A stretch of 64,000 nucleotides of DNA from Acanthosoma haemorrhoidale (lineage: Eukaryota > Arthropoda > Insecta > Hemiptera > Acanthosomatidae), in the NCBI GenBank assembly GCA_930367205.1, contig OV884011.1, forward strand, positions 41,615,754 through 41,679,753, written 5' to 3'. The notes beneath the pieces are model-generated. The model was not told the DNA's origin. It made no database searches and saw only the letters and a program-made list of their open reading frames with translations. The translations under genes and the position numbers were made by a program. Positions 1 to 10,300 of this stretch are shown here, piece by piece. Position 1 is the first letter of the stretch; the number at the start of each line of letters is the position of its first letter.

Positions 1-1192
1 AGGTGATAATTTTATCCCCCCCATCTTGGCCTTTTCCCCCTGCATATCCAACCAAGTTGTGTACACATTCATTTCTGATATGTATGTTGGAGTATCTCAA
101 GAATACTACCTCCCAAATCCTGCATGTGGAGAAGGATATTAGCATTGTGTCATTATAAGTTTTTGTGCGAGAAACTATAGAGATGCCATCCCTTACATTC
201 CGAAAAACAGATGGTAGGAGCACTGTTGAATATTAAATGCATCCATACCTCACTTTGAGGTTAATTATATAGTTTTACAGATCTGTAGGTTTGCAGGAGA
301 AAACTCCCCCCTCCCCTTGTTTTCATCTTTGACATTTCTGTGTTTACTGTGCCTCAAGGGAGGGGTGGACACCCAGCACTTACATTAGTCAGTATGTTCT
401 TCTTTTTATTCATTAACTCTTTATTCATAAGAGTTATATAAAGAATTTTCCAACCCCTATATTTAAGTATTTTACGTTAAAATAATTTAATTGTAGTAAA
501 TGTAAATATAAATGTTTATTAATGATATTCTCTTCCTTATAATAGATTTGCTTCAAAACGGATACAAAAATAAGAAACCCTCATTAGGGGACTGACGACT
601 GAATCTGCTAAAGTAGTTTATGTCAACATACACTATATGTGCATTTGCATGACATTTTTTCTCCAATTAATCTATTCTATAATATAAACCTATGCTAAAA
701 AGAAAAAAATACAATATTCCAAAACAGAAGTAAAAAAAAATCAAGAAGTATAGTCTTGAAGTCACCCCAGATCAAATCATCTTAAATCTTAACATAATAC
801 ATCTGATTCACATTTCTGTAATTTGTGCTAAATAAAATACTAAATAAATGTTATGCAGTCAATCACATGGATATGACCAACCATACATATTTATCAACTC
901 TTACAACTGAATTATCATTAAACCACTAATTTAGATGCAAATGCAAATAAACAATAATTTACCTTTTCAGAATAATCAGTGAATGTATAAATTAAATGCT
1001 ATACTTAAGGATAAATAAAAATATTCAAGATGTTAAATTAATAAAAAGTATAATTCATGATTATTTTTAAGGTCCTTTTGAACTACTCTTTTCTTGACCA
1101 TCCTCTTTCCTTCTTTTCTGTTGGCATTAATATGAATATTTTATTTTATTTGTTAGATTTTATTACTAATATTATTTGTATAAACTTTTCAG
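1..1192. other. CMTR2 intron (5' part outside window)
   Basis: This is AT-rich intronic sequence with no exon of the SAM-binding core recognised. I see nothing else supportable here. Confidence 0.6.
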
Positions 1193-1387
1193 TGGCAATG
1201 GTATGGAAATACATTGAATCCTTACTATGAAGGCAACGGTTTAGAAGAGATGATTAATGATGACAGATTCATATCCAGAACTTTGACTAAATGGTGGTTT
1301 GGAGAAGACTATACAGGGAACCTGCGACATAAATGCAATTTGGAAGATTTGAAAACTAAAGCAAGGTCACTCGGACCGATACAACTT
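1193..1387 (+). CDS. CMTR2: CMTR2 exon (methyltransferase fold, substrate side)
   Basis: The acceptor is acttttcag before TGG and the donor is GTAAGG after CTT, in phase 0 at both ends. It encodes 65 residues starting WQWYGNTLNPYYEGN and holding the family block WWFGEDYTGN, both diagnostic of CMTR2. The preceding exon is not in the window. Confidence 0.93.
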
Positions 1388-4300
1388 GTAAGGATATATG
1401 CAGATATTTTCACTTATATATCCACATTATTGCATAAGGCATAAAGAAAGTTTTGTGAAGGTATCAGGTATTTTTTCGTCATGATGAGGAAAATTATGAA
1501 ATCTAGCTGCCTTGTCCACACTATCTCTTGGTTTCTTCACCTCCTATACTATAGGCGAATCATGTCCCTACCCAGTCTTATAATCCTAACTGCAGTCGTA
1601 TGTTCCTAGGTAAGGGACACTTCAGTACTGCGTGAATCTGCCGTCTAGAGTATAACTGATTGGTTGGAAATTTCTCAGCTTAAGCTATGATCTGTGGCTG
1701 ATCCTCAATGTATAATATTAGTATGGAAGTATTGAAAGAAGAAAATATTTAAAAAAATGTTATTGACTTTGTTTCTGAAATTTTAAATACTTAAAAAAAA
1801 ATATGCTTTTATAGTGGTGCGAGTTCCACCAATAATTTAGAATGCTTATTAAAGGAAAACTGTCGTCTAAATGAGCTTTGTTGATTTCCCAGGTGACTGC
1901 TGATGGTAGCATAGATTGCTGCAAAAACCCAGGGGACCAAGAGAGTTACGTTCTGCCATTAAATTACTCTGAGACAATTGCAGCTCTAAATATCCTTTCT
2001 CCAGGTTAAATTTACTATCAAATAATCATTTATGTGGGTGTTTTTGTTTTTTTTGTATGATTTTATTCAATTCTTTGCAGGTGGGAACTTTGTTATAAAG
2101 ATATTTACAATATATGAGTGTGAAACAGTGTGTCTGCTGTATCTACTCTGCTGTGTTTTCAAAGATGTGTTCGTTCACAAACCTGTTGTCAGCAAGGAAG
2201 GCAACTCCGAGGTGTACATAATATGTTGTGATTACATCGGTAATGAGAACTGTAAGAGCATTTTGGACAGTGCTGATTACTTCGGAGAGTTCCCGAGGGT
2301 TCTATTCAGAAAGGAGCAACTGCCTGAAATGTTCATCGAACAAATCATTAAATGTTCCAAATTGTTTACAGATACTCAGGTCTGTATCTTTGAAATCATC
2401 TTCAGCCGTTTCCATCAAATCACAATAGTTCTTTTTTTATTTTTAGCTCATATTCATATCTTTTTAGCATTGTCTCTTAAATACTGTATAAATATAAATT
2501 TTCAAGCATTATGTAATAAACTAAAATGTTTTTTCTTTTTTAGATATCTGTTTTAGAAAGAAATATTATAACTTATCATTCCGAACTTTCAAGGAAAAAG
2601 CGGACAGAGCTGTGGAAGATTCGGACTAAAGTGGCGGAAAAATTCTTACAGTTGTACCATGTCTACCCTTTGATAGATCCATCAGAGTATGTACTTGAGG
2701 GCCTGTATCTTGTAAGTACGTATTTTATTTCTGCTGTGAAGTTTGACATTAGCACCTTAATTAAGTTTGCAATATGTAACAAATAACATAATGAACATTT
2801 TTCATAAAAATTTCACTAGCAATAATTTTGAAATATATCTTATTTAAATTTCTGACTTAAAACTTTAAAAAAATATTTTGTGTTTGTCTGGATTCATCTC
2901 AGAAATATTACTGATTTTGTACCTGGGGCTCCCTTATCTCTGGCCAAGTGCTCTTTCCAAAAGTCTTTCCTTGTCAAACCAGTAGCCTAATTAATATCTA
3001 AACTTTGTAGCTTGTCTCGCCCAGCCTCTGAATAATCATCATAGCCACAATTTTCCAAAGAAGACTACAGACTTAAAATTTCCCAAGAGCTTATTTGCAC
3101 ATTGTAGTCACCTTTGAAAGATTATCATCTGGATTTACGATAGACTTTAATTCATATTTGTTAATTTTAGCCTTAAAAAAAATGTCAACTCAAAGGAAGA
3201 GCTCCAGTCCTGCCAAAATATTTTTTCTTGGGTTAATAATTTACTTTATCACATTTTCTTTACAGAAAATATGGTGCGTTTGTGTTTTATTTCTGGGTGA
3301 ACTGCTACTTCTGTAAAAACGAGTCAATGTCCAAAATTAAAAACAAGTCGATTATTTTCTTGGTTTTGACATTTAACTGTTGGTAGAGTAGGGCCTAGGG
3401 GCCATCCCCAGATGGCATTCATAGCAGTTCGTCCCAAGCATAAAACACATGACTTCTGATAATATTGTATGCAATGTTAGGTTTAAAAGTGCCTATTAAG
3501 TTGAAACTAACTTCAAAAATGCATTGTTTTTAGTCGAATCCATTACAATTGGATCCGAAGAACGAAGATGGTTCATTTGAAGACAGGGTGGAATTGTTGC
3601 ACCCTGATAAATTGACTCTTTTGCGTATGTACCAGACAAACGTGGAGGCATTGAAAATTGTCTGGAGTTGGCCTTTCGTCTGTTGGATTCAGGATTGGCA
3701 AAACGAGGCATGTTTTCTAGTAGTTTTAGATTATAGAATAAGTAATATATTATAATTGGTAGATCTGTAATGTGAGACTTGCAGGGAATAGAATCTGATG
3801 AATTTTTGGTAATAAGAGGCAAACCAATAAGTTCAATAAGAAGTTCTAAATTTTGCAAGGGAAGCCTGCTAAAAGTCATCAATGATCTACAAAATTACGG
3901 TATCACTGATTGCTTGTCGCATGCTAAACACGATTCTTCAGCAGAGTAAGTGGTTTTCTTTTCAAACTTATTAAGTAAAAAAAAAAACAATATGGTGTCA
4001 TTGTTTTGATTAAAATTTAGTACTTTTCTTCTGGCAGTTTACTGTACAAAAAAGGTGACACTTGTGTAGATAAATAATTAAGTTATTTATGTGTTAGCTG
4101 GAAGAACAGATTCATGTAATTTTGTATAGAAAGGTCATTGGTAATATGTTTTAATGGTCGTTATATCTCTATAACCTATAAGTGTTCTTATATTGTGATA
4201 GTCAAAGTAATATAATAAACGTTACACACTTACCCAACCCTTAACTCATTGCTAGGAAGCTAATTAAGATTAAAAGTTCTTAAGTTTTTACCAAGATTGA

Positions 4301-7300
4301 GTACACATTTAAGATGTTAACACAAAGTGAAATTAAGATATTGCTTAACAATAAAGTTTTCAGAGTCTACAATGGAAATTGCTCTATTTGCTTGTCAAAT
4401 TTAGTAATTTACAATTATTTCAAAAGGAATTTTCAATCAATTGAGTGGTTCAACAAATAAAATATAGCATTTCTGGTTAAAAAACTGTGAATAATTTTTT
4501 ATCACTCATTTAATACATATTTTAAGAAACCCAATAGCACAATAAAAAATAACACATAAGTATCTAGCATTTGTATGTACGTTAAAGAAAAAAGTCTGCA
4601 GTTAAAGGTAACGCCATAGATATTTAAAAAAATAAAATAGATATATCAAAATTTCAATTGTTACAAATAAACAGAATTAATAGATATGTTGGATAAAAAA
4701 TCAACAAATTAAAAAAATAACACTTATGTATCTGCATAAGTATAAGCATTTGTTATGTGTTTTTACATAAAAAAAAAGTTTACAGTTAAAGATAATGCCA
4801 TAGATATAGGAGGACTGAAAAGTTTCCGACCTCAACATGAAGATAGCAGCAGTCGTAAATAAAACCTAGTGAATTTCGTTGTTCATCTGTTGACAGTTAC
4901 TCACCAAAGTTTCAGCCATTTTGGACGCGCAGTTGTTGTGTAACAGTCGTTTGAGTGAGTCCATGTAAGTGTTTTTATGAAAATGGACAAAATCGAGTAT
5001 CGAGCTGTCATTAAATATTTGTTTTTGAAAGGCAATACGCCTACGCAAATCAAAGATGAGTTGGATTCTGTGTTTGTGGACTCTGCACCATCATTTACCA
5101 CAGTGAAATTTTGGGCAGCTGAATTTAAACGTGGTCGTAAGACCTTGGGGGACGATGAACGTTCGGGACGTCCATAAACTGCAACTACCGACGAAAACAT
5201 CGCCAAAGTTGCTAGACGACCGCCGAATTAAAGTGAGAGAGATGGCAGAGGTTATGAACATGTCAAAAGAACGTGTTTGTCACATATTAAATCAACAATT
5301 AGAGATGAGAAAGCTGTCCACGCGTTGGGTACCGCGTTTGCTCACGTTAGACCAAAAACGTGTTCGAATGAACATTTCCAACACTCTGTTGGTGCAGTTT
5401 AGGCGCAATAAATCTGAGTTTTGGTGCCGATTAATTACTGTGGATGAAACTTGGATACACCATTATACGCCCGAAACAAAAATACAGTCCAAACAGTGGA
5501 CTGCAAAGGGGAACCGGCTCCAATAAAAGCAAAAACTGTTTTTTCGGCCGGGAAAGTTGATGGCGACTGTTTTTTGGGATAGTCATGGAGTTATTTTAAT
5601 CGATTATCTTCAAAAAGGAAAAACCATTACAGGAGCATACTACGCATCATTACTTGACAAGCTGAAGGCAGAACTTGCGGAAAAACGGCCACATTTGCAG
5701 AAGAAAAAAATCCTGTTTCACCAAGACATCGCACCGTCTTACACCTCAGCAGTTGCCATGGCGAAAATCCATGAATTACGTTTGAACTGCTTGACCATCC
5801 GCCTTACTCACCAGATCTAGCCCCAAGCGACTTCTTTTTGTTCCCTCATCTAAAAATTGCGCTCGGAGGACAGAGATTTTCGTCAAATAAAGAGGCAATC
5901 ACCTTCGTGAACGATTATTTTGCAGAGAAAAATGCTGAGTACTATTTGGACGGGTTACAGAGATGGGAGAAGTGTGTACAGTTACAAGGAGACTATGTTG
6001 AAAAATTAAAAAAAAATTTCTGAAAAAATGTCTTGTATCTTTGTTAGGTCGGAAAATTTTCAGACCACCCTTGTACCTTGTTTAGACTGTTTCTATCTAA
6101 TCCTTTACAGACACCTAGTACTGTTTAATTTTAATGTATTTTATTGATATAAAGCAGTCCAGGTTCTACTCTTGTTCACTAGAGTTATGTGAAAGATACC
6201 TAATTGAGGTTTTTTCCAGGTTAAACAAAGAACTAAGAATCTTATTGTCTGACTACCTCACATGCAATGTTGAAAACAAGTATTGGCTATGTGACTTTCA
6301 CAGGGCTCAGAAAGAATCCATAAAATTTTTGATTTCAAATTTGGAATTGATTGAATCGAACCAATCCTTCGTTTTGACTGGTCTCCCGTTGATAACACAG
6401 TTCAATGTTGGATTGGTGTATACTTTAGCCTCATCCTTCACTGAGGCAAGTTTGATTCTTTCTTATTTTATTTATTGACATCATTATTGATTTTATTAAA
6501 ACATTAATCTGTGAAAGAGACAAGATCTTCCTGTAACTAAAAATGTATCAATATTAAAGACAGAATATTATACATAGTACACTATAATAATGTTTTCTTA
6601 ATTATTTATTTTTTTAATAAAATTAATCTTACATAAATAGACATTGGTTCTCAGCATTGATGTTGTGATGAATGTTGTATGATTTGCTTACATTGTTGCC
6701 CAATATTGTTCAAGTTGTCTTAATAATTTCTTATAAATTTAACTCATTAGCTCTAAGGGAGAGCATCTATTTCCTAAGGTAAGGAGCCATTCTCTTTTAT
6801 CAGACTGTCTGTTCAACGATAGCGGTCATAAAACATAATTCAATCGATCTGAAACTTTAAAGGTATATTTTACAACACTTTTCTTGTTTAAAATACAGTG
6901 ATAAGAAATAGTTTCCATAACTGATAAGAGTTAAAGTTCTGATATTTTCCTCATGTTTAAGGACACATTAGAGGCAGTAATTCAAAAAGAATTCCAAAGA
7001 TATTACAAGATATATTTAAAGGTGGCTTTACTAGTTTTATTAATTTTAATATTTAAGGTATTTATTTCATTTATTGAAAATGAGATTTTCAGTTAATGAG
7101 ATGGTTTAACAAATAAAATGAAATATTTATCATTGGAAATAACAGTTAGTTTTCTGACAACCATTTACAGTCCACCTGTGGCAGCCATAGTGGAAGGTTT
7201 TCACTGTGCACTAATTCTCCCGTAAAAGTTATATATTATTACGTTTTTTATCTTTTTATTTTAAATACTTTTTTATACCTGAGGTTTTATAGAGGTTCTG

Positions 7301-10300
7301 TTAATATAAGAAAGAATTCTGGCAAAAGGAAAATTGTTTAATTACACATATAATGTTGTGAGATTTTTGATGGTGCTTTTTGATATAAACTCAAAATTAG
7401 CGGGCATAAATGAACAATATACGACCCGTGGATCACGATTCATAAATGTTTAAACACTATTTGTTGCATTGTATCTACCATTAATATTTATCATATAAAT
7501 AATATCATAATTAAGTATAAATATTTTAATTTATTAAACTCAAAACAAGAAAAGTAATAATATCCGAAACAACTGGCATTGGACAACCAGTTGAAAGATC
7601 AAGAAGGCAGCGGAAAGGTACGAGGGATAGAATACCGAGGAGCTCGCACATTCATCTTGGACCCGGCAGGAGATAGAGGAAGCACCAGGAGGGACGCTAG
7701 CCCAGAGACACGGGTACTGCCTCGTGGTACACAGGAGACGAGACCGGCCTCAGGTTTACACCCACGCTTGGCACCAACAAAGAAGACGATGAAGACAAAC
7801 AAGAATGCACATAAGGACCCACAACAAAGAAAAAGCGTTAGTTATAAGGTACAATTTTAACTTAAGTTTTAACAGTGTTATTTTATACGTACGTAGTTTA
7901 AATGTATATTCAATTTTTAATATATTTGTAAATAAACAATTTTTCCTTTTGCCAGAATTATCCTTTTTATATTAATAGAACCTTAACTTTATATTAAAGA
8001 TAAAGATTAAAGTTAAATATAAAAAATTAATTAAAATAAATAAAAACGTAATAATATTCATGAATTTAATATACAAAGAAGTACCTGATCACAACGTTGT
8101 GATATTTTGTATTTATAACAATTCAATAAAAGTTAAGAGACCCTTAAAGTTAAACTTTCGAAAAGCACATTGCAAAACATACTAAGCCTATCTGGATTCC
8201 AAATTAAAGTAGTATTCAAAAGTTAAATAACACAGTCAAAGAATCTATTGAAATTTCCGTATCAAAAGAAAATCCCTGTATTAAAAAAAAGCTCAATATT
8301 ACTTCTCATTTAAAAACACTTATAAAATTAAAAAATAAACTGCGGAAAAAGTATTGTTCTAATCCAGTTATATCAGATTACCTTAATTTTCATATTTCTT
8401 GAAAAACAAGTTAAACAAATACAGAACTGGTCAGAAACACTAAATGAACTGCACCCGGGTCACAAGATCTTATGGAAAATTCCTAAATTATTAACAACTG
8501 AATACACTACTATTCCCCCTCTCAAAAGAACTGTCTCCTGCTGCCCCTACTTCACAGATAATGATAAAGCCAAACTATTATCCTTCATCTTCAAAATTGT
8601 TATCATGTAGCAGCTAAAACAAACCCGAATTTTCACCCTAAACATGTCAGAAAAACAAACTACAAGTTTCAAAAACCAGATCAGAATATGGTCATCCTTT
8701 TCAGTCAATATCACCTAAGGAGATTTACAGAAAAATAAAATTCATTAAGAATAAAAAAATCACCTGGCAATGACTGAATCTTACCAATAATATTAAAGAA
8801 AACTCTCTTAACAGTCAATTATTTATCTTAACAAAAATTTTTATTTCATTCTAAGGTTCAGTTATTTTCCCGAAATCTGGAAAGTCTCCAAAACAGTAAG
8901 TATGACTATACCTAAGCCTCAAAAGACCCATCAAACCAGAGACCATCAGCCTGCTTAGCATTTTATTGAAAATTCTTGAAAACTAATCTTAAACAGATTA
9001 AGCTACCACATCGAAAAATTTAATATTATCCCGCTCAAGCAATTTGGTTTCAGGACACAACACTCCACTATCACCCAATAGCACATACTGCATAACAAAA
9101 AAAATGAATGAAAAAACATACCAGTATGGTCCTTCTAGAGCTAGGATAAGCTTTTGAATCTTAGTTTTTAAGCTTATAAAATTCCATTTCCCAGAATATC
9201 TTTTCTGCTATATAGTAGTGAATCTTCTTGTGCAGCAATGCTATGTAGTAGTTGTAAACTCAATTTAGGCCGTACTTCATATGTTGTTTAAATTTGTATA
9301 GGTTTTTTTCTATTTTTAGGACTAATATAGCTTAAATATACCAATGTAAAAAAATCAATTTTATCAACAGATATTATGTACACACTTATCTTAACAATAA
9401 AGATCATTATTTTTAAAAAAGTAATTAAGAAGTACTTACAAATCATATGAATATCTCTGGATATTTTTCAAACAATTTCTGTTTGTTTGTTTTATTACAC
9501 TCATTTCAAAAAAAATTACAATTTAGTTCATAATTTGGCAACTATAATATAAAAATGTTTTTTTAATCTAATTGTGAAACAAAAATAGGCCAGGCAGCAT
9601 ATCCTGTGGTCAAATAGTAATTTATAATGTCTAAGAGTTACATTATAGATTTAATGTAGTCAATAAGTTGAACCAATAACCTGTTCAAAAAAAATGTAGC
9701 TCTTCCTTTGCTTAACAAAATTTTTCAATGTACCGACTGTTCTAGGTGGGCATATGTAACCCTGAAGTTGGCTATGTTATCATCTTTAAGAACTTAATTA
9801 ATTTTCAATTCATGACAAAGTTGAAGAAGATTGACAGCAAGCTTAACAGTTCTGAGTCCGGTGTGATCTCCATTGTTCCTATTACTAGATTGTTAGGTAA
9901 GTTTTGTTGTTTATATTTAAAGTATAATGTATTGTGATATAAAAATATCATTGCAATATTGTATTATTTTTTTATTAGCAAATACATTATAGTATCAGAT
10001 TTATTTCAAGGAAGGGGTTTTCTATTGAGCTAATTTGAATAAATGTTATGTTTTGACCTGATCGGTTGTACCTTGGGGGAATCCATTGGGAGACAGGTAT
10101 TAGGAAATTTTCCTGAAAAAACACTTTTATATAGGTAGGCTGCCTATAAATACCAGCATTTAGGAGACAGAGAGAGACAAATAGTAATGTTGTCTGCTTG
10201 TGGATAAGTTATGATTAATGTTGCTGTAGGTGGCTCTGTTTAATATAAGAAACCTCCTCAGCTTTCCTAGAAAAATGCTGCTAAGCACACATGTGACTGA

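Larger units (their letters stand above)
1388..3533. other. CMTR2 introns between exons
   Basis: The intronic parts (1388-1892, 2005-2080, 2380-2543, 2712-3533) are AT-rich. The stretch 2900-3450 is less AT-rich and may be old repeat, but I recognise no family. Confidence 0.55.

Noticed and set aside
2032..2556. 174-codon open frame as a complete gene
   Set aside because: It is CMTR2 exon 2081-2379 with intronic read-through at both ends; the starting Met lies in the intron.
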